DNA of 64,000 nucleotides, from positions 23,782,058-23,846,057 of the forward strand of contig CM049310.1 in NCBI GenBank assembly GCA_026874595.1, read 5' to 3'. Positions within the stretch are counted from its first letter, which is position 1; the number at the start of each line of letters is the position of its first letter. Below are positions 51,601 through 59,365 of this stretch, one piece after another. A program made the translations under genes and the position numbers. Below the pieces are notes generated by a model. The model made no database searches. It worked only from the letters and a program-made list of their open reading frames with translations, and was not told the DNA's origin. This stretch comes from Sipunculus nudus (Eukaryota > Annelida > Sipuncula > Golfingiida > Sipunculidae).

Positions 51601-52095
51601 GTACCTGGCCAAAACCTTGATCCAGATCCATATGTGATTGTATCTCAAGAAAGAGGGGTCTGACTGGGATGACTGACCAGTTTGTGGTGTTTGCATTCAT
51701 TTATGGCTTGATAGGTATAAAACACAGCTGTACAGCTGTGCCATAATATTGTGATGTTTGCATCCATTCTTGATAGTTTCTAAAGTGGGGTCTGAAGAGA
51801 GGACAAGCCAATTCAGGGTTGGGGTCCAGCCCCCCCCCCCCCTTTTGTTAGCTTCAGCAACCTTTTTTTTTTAATGTTTCAGACCAATTTTTCCAGTGTG
51901 GACCCCTCCCCCTTTACAGGACCTAGGGACCTTTTTCAGGTTTTGTTATTAGTCCTCTTGGTTTGCACCCCTCTTGCTAAATACTGGATACGCCCCTGCG
52001 GGGGGGGGGGGGGGTAACTTGTTTGTGAAGTTTACAATGCCAAGTGGTGACTATCATATATATCCTGAAGGTTAATATGTCATAAATGTACCACA

Positions 52096-52163
<68 letters not shown>

Positions 52164-52571
52164 ATAAATTCTGTTGTTAACTACCCTTTCAGTTTTACTT
52201 TGTACAGGGTCACCAAAAATCCTTTTAAAAACCAATACCCTAATTAGATCGTCCCTCAACGGCCAAATCAGTATAAACTATAATGAAGACTTGCCAGTTT
52301 TGGAATGTAGTCCAAAAATACAATGAATTCAGTTATAGTCTTAAGAAAGAAGAACCAGATAAGAAGTCAAATATATACTAGTGGTACTAGATCTATAATC
52401 ACAATAGTATTAGTACCACAGCCACAGGTATCACACGACCTGCTATAGCAACTGACAAGTGGTACACTACTGACTCATAATGCTGTAAGTGTACATACAA
52501 TGTCATCACCCTAACAGACCGTCCCACCCACCTAGCTCATCCTCTTCTGCAGCGTCACCCGTTTCTGACAT
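24067..52571 (-). CDS. Bfr1-like coiled-coil protein, 12 exons, 581 aa
   Basis: Twelve exons join in phase into one 581-codon frame from ATG at 52571 to TGA at 24067. The protein starts with an acidic 14-residue leader, a basic KVKAPNKKK patch (about 21-29) and then a long charged coiled coil (about 30-260) with RLSEEKKIVSEIDSLKRSKK at 129-148 and EIDDLYDQKRK at 208-218. A Cys-rich CEPYEEQKHLC segment lies at 271-281, a basic KGGKRNSRTKRR patch at about 336-350 and a HTPEILTQFSSLNLSAP block at about 358-374. The tail (392-581) is acidic and Ser/Pro/Gln-rich. Order and motifs match the BFR1 family (yeast Bfr1 is an mRNP/ER-associated factor affecting secretion and nuclear segregation). No signal peptide or membrane segment is visible, so it is probably cytosolic. 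Function in this animal is inferred only. Confidence 0.78.
24874..27416 (-). mobile_element. HINE-like Helitron with 280-bp GGTGGCGCCACC units (H2)
   Basis: Left end: A, CTAG (24874-24877), then a 7-bp-stem hairpin GTAGTCG-N5-CGACTAC (24885-24903). Read on the minus strand this is a Helitron-style 3' end. TGTATCCGCC plus CAGAGT just inside pairs with ACTCTG...GGCGGATACA at the right end (to 27416), which is followed by A. The core has six near-identical units with an exact 280-bp period (the GAGTGATTTTAACCCAAGGC block recurs from about 25631 to 27031) preceded by more diverged ones. Each unit carries two GGTGGCGCCACC palindromes. The element lies in intron 11 of the Bfr1-like gene. ORFs inside are by-products of the tandem repeat. 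Confidence 0.8.
27739..27855 (-). CDS. Bfr1-like gene, exon 11 (residues 353-391)
   Basis: 117 bp, phase 0 at both ends, acceptor TTTTTTAG, donor GTATGA. It encodes HRPFAHTPEILTQFSSLNLS and then PSNMSELPAAMDSL, which resembles the conserved C-terminal block of fungal Bfr1 (H-x-PE-x-L-x-F-x-x-L-x-L-x-x-P). Confidence 0.8.
28414..28538 (-). CDS. Bfr1-like gene, exon 10 (residues 312-352)
   Basis: 125 bp; acceptor TTTGTAG, donor GTAGGC. The first two bases complete the Gly codon opened by exon 9. It encodes SPKELEEPGLYVLKKKEEDL and then a strongly basic KGGKRNSRTKRRSLL that could act in RNA binding or nuclear import (inference). The plus-strand ORF over the same interval is a shadow. Confidence 0.8.
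29251..29390 (-). CDS. Bfr1-like gene, exon 9 (residues 264-311)
   Basis: 140 bp; acceptor TTTTTGCAG, consensus donor GTAAGT. It encodes ALYKAICEPYEEQKHLCAAL-ITYLQRY and then an acidic, Gln/Ser-rich linker. The P-Y-E-x-x-x-x-L-C-x-x-L-I-x-Y-L pattern is typical of Bfr1 proteins. Confidence 0.82.
29724..29892 (-). CDS. Bfr1-like gene, exon 8 (residues 208-264)
   Basis: 169 bp; acceptor CTTCCACAG, donor GTCAGT (weak, but phase and length fit). It encodes EIDDLYDQKRKMVADYRQQE then a highly charged KQREERQRRREEERQAEIEA helix. It ends TG, completed to a Cys codon by exon 9. Confidence 0.82.
30382..34012. repeat. 46/43-bp minisatellite, ~80 units, abutting the exon 7 splice donor
   Basis: The consensus unit is CAGGCTCTCTCACTCTGATC-AGCAGGAGGCCATGATACAC-AACAAT (46 bp). 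There are 43-bp forms lacking GCA and a variant with CCACTGATCAACAAGTGGCT. In the left half the units form higher-order trimers, and in the right half 46+43 dimers dominate. It fills most of intron 7 of the Bfr1-like gene. On the minus strand the unit edge adjoining exon 7 begins exactly at the splice donor (GTAAGAGAGC), and each later unit carries GTGAGAGAGC or GTGAGTGAGC in the same place. Minus-strand ORFs inside are repeat artefacts. Confidence 0.95.
34019..34115 (-). CDS. Bfr1-like gene, exon 7 (residues 176-208)
   Basis: 97 bp; acceptor TTTCTTTACAG, donor GTAAGA. It encodes YFYKLVTTLKHREDDLRKKS then ALTKSQNEQLKK. It is coiled-coil sequence with heptad-like spacing, ending with one base of the Glu codon that exon 8 completes. 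Confidence 0.8.
34616..34668. repeat. Short tandem duplication
   Basis: A 27-bp unit containing GATATACTCTTTACTGTCTG, with GA(A)TATACTCTTTACTGTCTG following, occurs twice in tandem in intron 6. Confidence 0.8.
34900..34972 (-). CDS. Bfr1-like gene, exon 6 (residues 151-175)
   Basis: 73 bp; acceptor AG follows an A/T tract (TTTTTTTATGAAG), donor GTGAGT. It encodes QYQALKKEIEGMREKQRRMR-EERD. The exon is short, but phases fit on both sides (one leading base, no trailing base). Confidence 0.75.
34973..36600 (-). other. Intron 5 of the Bfr1-like gene, no features
   Basis: Apart from a C run at about 35815-35835, nothing recognisable. Short ORFs on both strands lack domains. Confidence 0.5.
36601..36702 (-). 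CDS. Bfr1-like gene, exon 5 (residues 117-151)
   Basis: 102 bp; acceptor ATATTCCAG, donor GTAGGT. It encodes RLEHQLTMHNFRLSEEKKIV then SEIDSLKRSKKSV. The L-S-x-x-E-E-K-K-I-x-x-E-I-x-x-L-K-R stretch is the best single match to the Bfr1 family. Confidence 0.83.
37112..37640. repeat. Tandem direct repeats starting GAGACCCATGGGTC
   Basis: Two ~200-320-bp units (from 37112 and 37429) share GAGACCCATGGGTCA, GATAAGCTAAGAGGAAA and GGCCCTGC, and a third start follows at about 37632. GACCCATGGGTC is also the terminal palindrome of the elements at 47254 and (imperfectly) 50238, but no CTAG is present here, so these may be end-less relatives. Confidence 0.65.
38620..39560. repeat. 99-bp tandem array with near-continuous minus-strand frame
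   Basis: About nine to ten units of ~99 bp share GTGACTTGCCAAAGAAATCT, TGATCCCCTCTGCGCTCTGT and ATCACATCAGCTGTC. Because 99 is three times 33, the minus strand reads a 33-residue repeat (core TADVITERRGDHRTPRDFFG) for long stretches. Length changes in the T run between units shift the frame (at about 38980 and 39180). It lies in intron 4 of the Bfr1-like gene, away from the splice sites. It is more likely a noncoding satellite than a protein. Confidence 0.9.
40556..40626 (-). CDS. Bfr1-like gene, exon 4 (residues 94-117)
   Basis: 71 bp; acceptor TTTTGCAG, donor GTAAGA. It encodes MDSLTRVQSNLQYKKEEMIN-EAIR. The N-L-x-Y-K-x-x-E-x-I pattern preceding R-L-E-x-x-x is typical of Bfr1 proteins. The Arg codon is split with exon 5. 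Confidence 0.8.
41635..41766 (-). CDS. Bfr1-like gene, exon 3 (residues 50-93)
   Basis: 132 bp (44 codons, phase 0 at both ends); acceptor CTTGTTCAG, donor GTAGGT. It encodes KANLADETVQQEFRSIKAEK then NATIERRKKIDSQLQAVNQD-IKKQ. It is coiled coil. Confidence 0.82.
42232..44120 (-). mobile_element. HINE-like Helitron with ten 180-bp units (H3)
   Basis: Left end: A, CTAG (42232-42235), then a small TCGT-TC-ACGA hairpin and GCCCCCGCC. The right end is GGCGGGGGCAT (to 44120) followed by A, giving subterminal inverted repeats. The core holds ten units keyed by TCAAAAGTAGGTCAAC. The last four are spaced exactly 180 bp (43381, 43561, 43741, 43921), and earlier ones are more diverged. Each unit also shares CACACACCAAAAATCAGGCC and ATATCTGCAGGCATTG. 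It is non-autonomous and lies in intron 2 of the Bfr1-like gene. Confidence 0.75.
44890..44996 (-). CDS. Bfr1-like gene, exon 2 (residues 14-49)
   Basis: 107 bp; acceptor AATTGTAG, donor GTATCC (weak, but the join to exon 3 is in phase and gives a continuous helix). It encodes LSGAGLRKVKAPNKKKMEEA then VEQLMTIIRRKEAEI. The basic KVKAPNKKK patch begins the coiled coil. Confidence 0.78.
45165..46330. repeat. Pair of diverged direct repeats
   Basis: About 45180-45340 and 46165-46325 share AGTTCAAATTCCTGTAACT / AGATCAACTTCCTGTAACTT. They also share ACCATTYGAACAAA, GGGATYATT and GAGAAGAWGRTTTT in the same order. They lie ~980 bp apart in intron 1 of the Bfr1-like gene and have no shared ORF. Confidence 0.6.
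46331..47253 (-). other. Part of intron 1, nothing recognised
   Basis: AT-rich, with a few short degenerate CACACA and CATACA motifs. No exon or element is supported. Confidence 0.4.
47254..49191 (-). mobile_element. Composite HINE-like Helitron region with DR1-bearing core (H4)
   Basis: Left end: A, CTAG (47254-47257), then the perfect palindrome GACCCATGGGTC (47259-47270) and GCTCAGCTG. CAGCTGAGC recurs inverted at the right end (49180-49189), followed by A. The core units resemble H1: TGTGACCTTGACCTTTGACC plus CATGACCCCAAAATCA and ATTGGCAGGT, in at least six copies up to about 48560, then (CAGA)n near 48680-48710. A second internal end, A-CTAG plus the palindrome TGTAATTACA, at 48768-48782 suggests two elements joined or nested. 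A perfect TAGGTCGC-A-GCGACCTA palindrome lies at 49012-49028. Confidence 0.6.
49206..50201 (-). mobile_element. HINE-like Helitron, short member of the H2 family (H5)
   Basis: A, CTAG (49206-49209), an imperfect hairpin AGTCAACAAGCGACT, then GTATCCGCC near the left end. CTGTTTTGGTGGATACA ends at 50201 and is followed by A. The core keeps about two and a half diverged units of the H2 type (GATATGAGCTTGGATGTCTG, GGTGGCGCCACC at 49885). It sits 15 bp from the right end of H4 and ~36 bp from the start of H6. Confidence 0.75.
50238..50535 (-). mobile_element. Truncated HINE-like Helitron end (H6)
   Basis: A, CTAG (50238-50241), ACCCATGGGT palindrome, TCTCAACACATAGCTG. This matches the left end of H4, followed by GTGACCTTGACCTTGAG and CAAGTGACCTTGACCTCTGA. 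The opposite end is not recognisable. Confidence 0.55.
50540..51619. mobile_element. Relic AGGTAC hAT MITE, split by a younger MITE
   Basis: The left part has AGGTACAGGTCCAGGTACAG (from 50551). The right part has CCAGGTATAGGTACAA (about 51118) and AGGTACAGGTACACGTACCTGG (about 51590-51607), ending AACCTTG, a mutated TIR of the family seen intact at 13460-14306. Its right half is interrupted by the 51172-51552 insertion. Confidence 0.6.
51164..51560. mobile_element. hAT MITE (CAGTGGCGTCAA/CAGGGGCGTCGA ends) with near-perfect TSD
   Basis: The element is 51172-51552. Its left end CAGTGGCGTCAAT and right end (reverse complement) CAGGGGCGTCGATAT form the terminal repeat. It is flanked by CAAGGTTC (51164-51171) and TAAGGTTC (51553-51560), an 8-bp duplication with one mismatch. 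The inside has G and C runs and TA-rich sequence, with no coding. Removing it rejoins the surrounding AGGTAC relic. Confidence 0.8.
51814..51998. repeat. G/C-run dispersed repeat, copy 2
   Basis: CAGGGTTGGGGTCCAG followed by a C run at the left and CTGGATACGCCCCTG at the right, with AGGACCTAGGGACC and AGTCCTC inside. It has the same block order as 11291-11486. A G run follows and no target duplication is evident. Confidence 0.65.
52099..52159. repeat. (TA)n microsatellite
   Basis: About 30 uninterrupted TA repeats in intron 1, ~370 bp from the first coding exon. Confidence 0.95.
52532..52571 (-). CDS. Bfr1-like gene, exon 1 coding part (residues 1-14)
   Basis: ATG at 52571 opens MSETGDAAEEDEL and the exon ends with G before the donor GTGGGT at 52531. 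The split Gly codon joins exactly to exon 2. This start is chosen because it is the only one giving a splice-compatible acidic leader. The 5' UTR continues upstream at least to about 52620, and the transcription start is not known. Confidence 0.72.
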
Positions 52572-52682
52572 GTTTTGCAAGCTTGCCAGGGGTCTGATGT
52601 CTTTTGTTGACACCTCACAGTGGAGTAACACGTCCTCCTTCCCTGAGAAAATCTGCTAAATTTGCGGATTCACGGAAGCCAC

Positions 52683-52697
52683 ATTGGCTCACGTGAC
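52683..52697 (-). promoter_or_regulatory. CCAAT box and palindromic E-box upstream of the Bfr1-like gene
   Basis: On the minus strand the palindromic TCACGTGA (52689-52696, an E-box of the USF/TFE/MITF kind) is followed by CCAAT (52683-52687), about 110-125 bp upstream of the start codon. Position and orientation suit a proximal promoter. No TATA box is evident. Confidence 0.5.
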
Positions 52698-53189
52698 ACG
52701 TACTGTCCGACCTCGGTCACATACCAGGTAGTTCCACATGCTAATTTCTACCCCCCCCCCCCCTTACTATCAGTGATCATTTAATGATGCTCAAATTTTG
52801 CCCATTCAATAGCAGTGGGTGTAGCGGAATTAGTAATGTCTAAATCACAATACCCGTAGCGTGTTTCAGTAGTTAGTATATTTGGAGGGGATGAACGTTG
52901 TGACTGTGAATCAATCTCATACAGACGATACACTGATAGCTACACAGAGAACCTGCCAACATTCAACACTTTAGTCCCGTTCTAATAACTCGGTAATGCG
53001 CGTGTATATATGTAATTCTGGACTTTTATATATTCAGAACTAACTAAAACGACTCAGCCTTGTTCGACAAGGTGACAATTTATCATCTTATGGAACAGTT
53101 AAGCAACATTTAGCTTATCCATTAAGAACTATATTAATCCTGCGCATGCATATCAATGTGCCTAGTCCCTTTTCGAAAACATTGTTTGA

Positions 53190-53267
53190 GCGGGAATAGG
53201 AGAGACGCCATATTGCCGAGAAAGGGAAGTTCTTACGGTGCTAAGTGCAGCCCATTTTGTTCGTTTA
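53190..53267 (+). promoter_or_regulatory. Possible promoter and noncoding first exon of RAD21
   Basis: GCGGGAAT (53190-53197, E2F-like) and GACGCCATATTG (53205-53216, YY1-like GCCATNTT) sit just upstream of a stretch ending in TTTA before the donor-like GTGAGTAT at 53268. RAD21 exon 2 at 61526 begins after an acceptor with a 44-base UTR, so a noncoding first exon upstream is required. This is the only candidate I see. The ~8.3 kb intron it implies would contain the hAT and pogo elements. Confidence 0.35.
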
Positions 53268-53273
53268 GTGAGT

Positions 53274-54488
53274 ATATACACATTAAAAGTACAAGTAAAA
53301 ACCAGCAGTATACGCATAATATTTCAATGTCATATAAACTCTAAACAAAGATCATGTAAAGGGTGTGTGTAATGTTAAGAGGAAGGCTGTCTGATGCAGG
53401 AAGGAGAGCGATAATGCGAAGCGTTGCTTCTGTATGTTTTCATTTTACCAATTGGATACAAATGACATTTCACCGGATTCACTGATAATTGGGCATTTTA
53501 TTAAACCTTTGAGCAGTTATTTATGTCAGTTGGTTCAAGTATATTTTACCGACTAATAAGAGGTCCATGAATCTTTGTTAATCCGTAAACTAACCACGGC
53601 GGTCCTGGGGTGTTACTGACAAGCGCCTGTCAATATTGATACGGCTGCCTACCTTATTGAAAAACATTTATTCAGTTTTTCACTGGGCTCGGTAATCCTG
53701 CATATTTGGTATTGTTATTATATTTTTAAACTAGTGTTTCAGTATTTAGATCAAATTATAAAATTTTCTTTATTCTTCACACGTATAAATTTATTTATAT
53801 ATTTGTCAAGACATAGTAATTTGTATTTATGAGCAGTGGATGTTCACCCAAATGTTTATAGGTCATCTACTGTTCCACAATTTTGAAAATATTTTTTCGA
53901 AGCTATTATTTTAAATTTTATCTTTTTTTTGCACTTGTATGGAACATGCTCCAAATATAGAGGCATGGGAAAAATTTCCAGTCAATAGATGGAAAAGATT
54001 TCACATGCATTTTTTTTCTTGACAACCAATTACAAATGTCATACAGCTGATATGGATACACAGTGAAGTATTTTAAGATGAAAGTGATGTGATACAGGTT
54101 CAACCATTGTCTTGATCAACTTTCAGTTCATGAAGCCAGGATTTCATTTGTACAGTGGTGTGTATACTGTGGTTGCATTTTTGTTCGTGATGGTTTTAAT
54201 TTTGTGAATATGATTCCCTCGGGAATAAGATACCCTGTTAACTAGGGTGAATAAAAAGGTATGATGCATTAGCACAAACAGTTATACCTCTGGAAAGGTG
54301 GTTTGTCAATCAATTGCCTTGGTGCAAGGCTGAGAATTACACACCAGGTGACCCAGGCTCCATACTCAGCCTTGAATATGTTCTTACGAAATATCGTAGC
54401 AGTCCTTCTGATTTATCAGAAGGAAAGAATAAAAGAGTAATTAAGAATAAGATGCAGCTTAAACTATGTTCACTCTACCTATATATCC
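53274..54488. other. Intergenic or RAD21 intron, nothing recognised
   Basis: AT-rich with no supported exon or repeat. Confidence 0.4.
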
Positions 54489-54782
54489 TTTATATACAGG
54501 GTTGGCAAACTTCCGGGAAGAAAGGTATTTCTTCCCTTCCCAGGGAAGAAAAGGAAGTTTCTGGGAAGAAAAGGAAGTTTCTGGAAAGAAAAGGAAGTTA
54601 GGGAAGAAACTAATGACTTTTGTCCACATGTTCCCACAAACCTTTCTTAATAATATATAACATAGCTAAACATGCAGATATAACAGAGCCACAGAATAAT
54701 GTATCTGTTGTTCAATATGTACACATTGTTATTCATATATAAACACTCAATCTAGACTAATATTTTATACAGAACACTGAAT

Positions 54783-55453
54783 TCAATAGTCCAAAACATG
54801 GCTTCCACGCAGCATCCTGTATGCAAACACAAGCTTATTTGTACGCTCCACACCAAGTCTGTTTCGAAGTTTTGACTGGACCATACCCATGGTTGAGAAC
54901 ACGCGTTCAATGGATGCAGAGGATGCACATGCTGTGTGGAGATTCACTGCTAACTCAGCAAATCCTGCAGGTAGAGTAGGGCTGGCTTTCTTGATTCCCC
55001 TCCACCAAGTTAAGGCAGGCAGTGATGTGGCAGAGAAGTAGAATGCTGGATATGGTGGGGACTTCGTCTGAAAGCTGATTGCAGCTGCGATGTACTCTGG
55101 GTTACGCTTTGCCAACCAGTCCATAACTTGCTGCTGCTGTCCAGTAGTGAGTCGCTGACCTTGGTATGTTGGATGTAGTAGGTGAGCTGCCAGTAGACAT
55201 GGCTGGACTGCTTGGTTGAATCTCTTGGAGACAGCAGCCCTGTGGCCCTGGAGTTCTGGATGATCCAGTAGGTCCAGCCAGGTGCTGTAACACTTGGCTT
55301 GCTGGTACACTTCTTATAGTGATTCTCCATTCTGCACGCTTTAGGCAGCTGTTTACTTTTGCAGTAGTTGCATTCAACCATCATTTTTCCATCTGTCTGG
55401 ACTTCTGTGTAGTGAGCCCATACTGGCTTCCTATTCCTGCCACCCTTGTACAT
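54783..55453 (-). pseudogene. hAT transposase, BED finger fused to C-terminal part, internally deleted
   Basis: One minus-strand frame starting at about 55453 gives a BED-type zinc finger: KPVWAHYTEV, then C-x2-C (ECNYCKSKQ) and H-x4-C (NHYKKC). It breaks near 55310, where another frame continues to 54783 with AHLLHPTYQGQRLT, then ASSASIERVFSTMGMVQSKL and RTNKLVFAYRMLRG, the hATC dimerisation domain with its conserved S-x-x-x-S-x-E-R-x-F-S. A full hAT transposase has ~600 residues, and the region holding the first catalytic Asp residues is missing. The product is therefore inactive as a transposase but might still bind DNA. Confidence 0.88.
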
Positions 55454-55688
55454 TATAAAATCATCAAACTGACAAACTGAGAACAGTGACACTGACACTT
55501 TATCTCACTCATCCAGACTGAGGCAGATCAGTTATGTCAATGTTTTATATGGTCAGGTTATATCAGCCCTCCTCTAGACCAGTAACTAAGTAATCTACTC
55601 ATTAGTGAGCAGTTACTCAAAATGAACTCAGCTTGAGCTCATCTTAGTTACTCAGCTGGAAAACCAACCCCACAGTGCAGGCACCACT

Positions 55689-56000
55689 GGAGTGTGAGTT
55701 GATGTTGAGTTCATCCTAATTACTCAGCTCAACTGTCCAAGCCAAACTCCACCCCTGCAGGGTATGTACTCATGTTGAGTTCATCCTAATTATTCACCCA
55801 AACACCAGCTCAAGTCCACTGGAGTGTGAGTTGATGTTGAGTTCATCCTAATTACTCAGCTCAACTGTCCAAGCCAAACTCCACCCCTGCAGGGTATGTA
55901 CTCATGTTGAGTTCATCCTAATTATTCAGCCAAACACCAGCTCAACTCTACAAGCCAAACTCCATCCCTGCAGTGTATGTACTCATCTTAATCACTCAGC
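55689..56000. repeat. 131-bp tandem duplication inside the hAT element
   Basis: The segment starting GAGTGTGAGTTGATGTTGAG at about 55689 is repeated almost exactly from about 55820. Within each unit GTTGAGTTCATCCTAATTA occurs twice, and decayed partial units precede and follow. Confidence 0.85.
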
Positions 56001-56321
56001 AGAAGCCAAGCCTTCAGCACCAGCAACAACAACTCGGCTAAAGACTATACCATCCAGCCCCATCACTCAAATCACATAACAATCACCTACTAAGGGTCTG
56101 TTTGCAAGCTTTTTATATAACAAAAGTTGTCTCTCTGATTTGCACAAATATGATATGCCAAAATGTCACTTGAACAACGTGAATGACAGGTATGTTGTAA
56201 ATCTATTTTTTCCCTGGGAAGAAATGGTGGGAAGAAAGTATTTCTTCCCTTCCGGGAAGAAAGTATTTCTTCCCTTCCCTTCCCTTCCCTCCGGGAAGAT
56301 TGTGCCAACCCTGTTTATATA

Positions 56322-58066
56322 TCAGTTTCCATACATGTGGAGTCTCCTGTTTGTGTTATATATGATATAACAGCATTTTATCATGAAGAGAAGAGCAGGA
56401 AACCACCACTGACACAGCCATTTTGCTGAGGCATGAACTCTGGTCACCCATGACCTGACCTCTGGTGTACCAGAGTAATTTATTGCTAATAAATATATTA
56501 AAAAAAATCTTATTTCATAAATAATACTTATGAGTAAATGATAATATATGGCTACAATAAGTCCTTTATAAGTTTATGGCTATATCTTTTAAGGTTTTAA
56601 CAAATTTGCCTATGGAAGTTATGGAAACAATATTACTATAATTTATTTGGAACAATAATCAGAGGACAACTTTTCTCATATCAATCAGGTCAAGGACAGG
56701 GTCATGTGACAAATGATAAACATGACTGCATGGCAGGCTAAAAAAACCAACAGGAGTTGAAATCTTAACAATTTCCTTATAAGGGCATTTCTACATAATT
56801 TATTTTTACTCCAGAACAGTTTATTAGCCATTATTGGAAAGAAATTTGCTAAATTGCCTCTATTTTCTCTGTTTATTTTGCAAATATCCCAATATACCCC
56901 TGCTACGCTTTTCCATAAGAGGATCCCCATAACTGAAATCTCATTTCAGTTATGAACCCATAACAAGTCAATCAACAGCATAATCTGTGGATGAGATCAG
57001 AAGCAGCTCATGCGAAAATGATTGTCAAAACATGTACAAGGACGATAACTGAAAAAAATGAGATAATGTGGGATTTATTCTTAATTCATAATAATTGCAA
57101 ATACTTTTGTAGTTAGATTTCATAAATTCTGATGCGATTATGAAAAGGACCTTTGCAAAATGTTCAAAATGAAGAAATCTGAAAGTTAATCCTCTCAAAT
57201 ATGTTTGCCAACCACAGTATGTATATTTTTACCTATGTGACTAAAAAGTGGACACGCCAGGTGCATTTGGAAATTTCCTGTGGTCATGCTGTTGCAAAAT
57301 TTCTTCAGTCTTCTTCAGTCATTGCTGAAAATTTCTAAATATTTTTTAAGGCTTTCAGCCCTTCCAGTGCGTTTAGTGTTTATATTTTGGTTAAAATGCA
57401 TGTAATACAACAAGATCCCATGTACTGAAAGAAGTGAACTCAGTGCTGGTTCTTATTTTTACTAATGCCCTGTAAGGCCCTTTTGGTGAATTCCTGATAT
57501 TTGCATATTAGAGCATCACAACTTTTTGAGGACCTGGCAATTCTTATTTGCATATCAGCACACTGAGCACAGCAAGGTGCTGTGTGCTTACCTTGCTGTG
57601 TGCTTAAGACCAGACCTTGCCAGGCGATGCAGTAAACTGCCGGAGACCAATAAATTAGTTATATTATTTGCTGCCAGGTGGCAGCTGCTGACTTAAGTGT
57701 TGCGATACAGCAAGTTTGATGGCCCTTTATACAGGAGAAATTTGAAGGCTTATCAGCTGCATCAACTTGGCCAGTTTAGTGCCTTTTGGACATTTGACCA
57801 TCGGTCTCCACTGGCACCTGTCCAGGCATTGTTCCTGATCCAGTTTTGGTCATTGTCACAATTTATACATTTTTGACACTTCATTATGAGGTTTTCCTTG
57901 GTCCCCTTACTGTTTTGTTAATTGGGCCTGATTAGTTTGATATCTCCTTATATTTAATAAGGTCTTTGAGGCATGGATAAGTGACTGAATTCATGACTAA
58001 ATTTCATGATGACTTTACGGGAAGGTTATTACTTTGTAATAATTTTCCTTTCAAGTATTATAGGAT
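56322..58066. other. Intergenic or RAD21 intron, nothing recognised
   Basis: Only small local repeats (CTTGCTGTGTGCTTA twice near 57580-57606; TTCTTCAGTC twice near 57301). No exon or element is supported. Confidence 0.4.
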
Positions 58067-59365
58067 TACAGTCAAGTCTCAGTATAAAGAGCATTTTTGT
58101 CCCATGAGAATGAGTTAGTAGTATTGAATTTCCGATGTAATGAAATAGGGGAATTTTAACTAGATATCTTTTACTTAAGAAGTATATTACCAGTATTGAA
58201 TTTGACACCGCAGTTGTCACTATGTTCACTATTTACTGTTGTTTAAAAAAAATAACCCCTCAAAAAAATGAATGATCACCACATGTTGCCAGCAAGTTTG
58301 TGTTAAACCTTTGTTAAATACCATCATTTAATTGTTTGTTTTCACTCCTATTAGCGTCCCGAGGGCTTGTTCATGTGACCAAACAAATATGGGTACATAT
58401 GTACCTGAATGGGTAAAAACGGTTACAGTGGTGACACGTAATATCATTAGTTCATTTAAACTCATTTGCATAGTTGGAGACGGCACTTTTCTGAAATTGT
58501 AGAATACCTACTGTTCATACAAGGGGGGGCCTTTATGACGCCTTACAAAAAATTCAGATTTTGGGTGTAGGGCGATTTCAAACAAGTTGAACTGTGTATT
58601 CACCTGGCTAACCACCTTATGCATATGACCATACATCCACAAATGGTTTTTCAAGAACATATTAGAACAGTACTTCTTGATGCAGGTGTACCATGATTGA
58701 TGTCACATTTCTCCAAAGAAGCTGTGAATTTAGGTCAGGATATCAGACTGATGATTTCTGTGAGACAGAACTTGCAAAGAGGTGTCTCTTTGTGGGCTGT
58801 TTATCCAATTATAACTACAGGTCTTTTTGATCAGGTGTAGGTTCACTATACAGAATAAATTTGTTTTATATTCTACCCATCATGTACACATTTTGTTGGC
58901 TTTATTGACCTTTGTTTTGATAAATATCTTGGCTGATTTCCTTTGGTGATCTGTCATCATTGATAAGGAATATGCAAATCCAGAGTAGTGTTATTGATAT
59001 AAACAAATACTCGAGCACTACACCAAGGATTACACAGTATTGACATAAGCACTGGACTATATGCTTGCTTTGAAAACCTGTCCTTTCATGTGTGAAGTGA
59101 TAATTAGCTGGTAATTGTTGGCTGGGTAACAAAAAGGATCACAAGACTGGGGAAACTTTCGCCTGACTGCCATCACTGGAGTTTGTTAAATATAACAATT
59201 CTATAGGGGACAATGTTCAGTTTTTTTTTTTAAGGCCGGATCTGGAACTCTTTAGTTTTCTGTTATATTAAAGCCATTTTTAACTTCAACTTATTCGTTC
59301 CTTAGAGGTTAGTAACTTTGAATCTTCCATTGTAACAGACCTCGTTATAACAAGACCTGACTATA
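58067..59365. mobile_element. pogo/Tigger-like element, non-autonomous, ~1.3 kb
   Basis: The left terminus CAGTCAAGTCTCAGTATAAAG starts at 58069 after TA. The right terminus, read in reverse, is TAGTCAGGTCTTGTTATAACGAGG ending before TA at 59364. TA flanks plus a CAGTyrAryCTC...TATAA start are the style of pogo/Tigger TIRs. No DDE transposase frame is recognisable inside. Confidence 0.65.

Larger units (their letters stand above)
54489..56321 (-). mobile_element. hAT transposon with perfect 8-bp TSD and GGAAGAAA subterminal repeats
   Basis: The element is 54497-56313 (1817 bp). TIRs begin CAGGGTTGGCA at both ends. An identical duplication TTTATATA flanks it (54489-54496 and 56314-56321). Within ~110 bp of each end lie repeated GGAAGAAA or TTCTTCCC motifs in both orientations, likely transposase-binding sites. 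The interior carries a shortened minus-strand transposase and a 131-bp duplicated segment. The intact duplication suggests a relatively young insertion. Confidence 0.95.
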
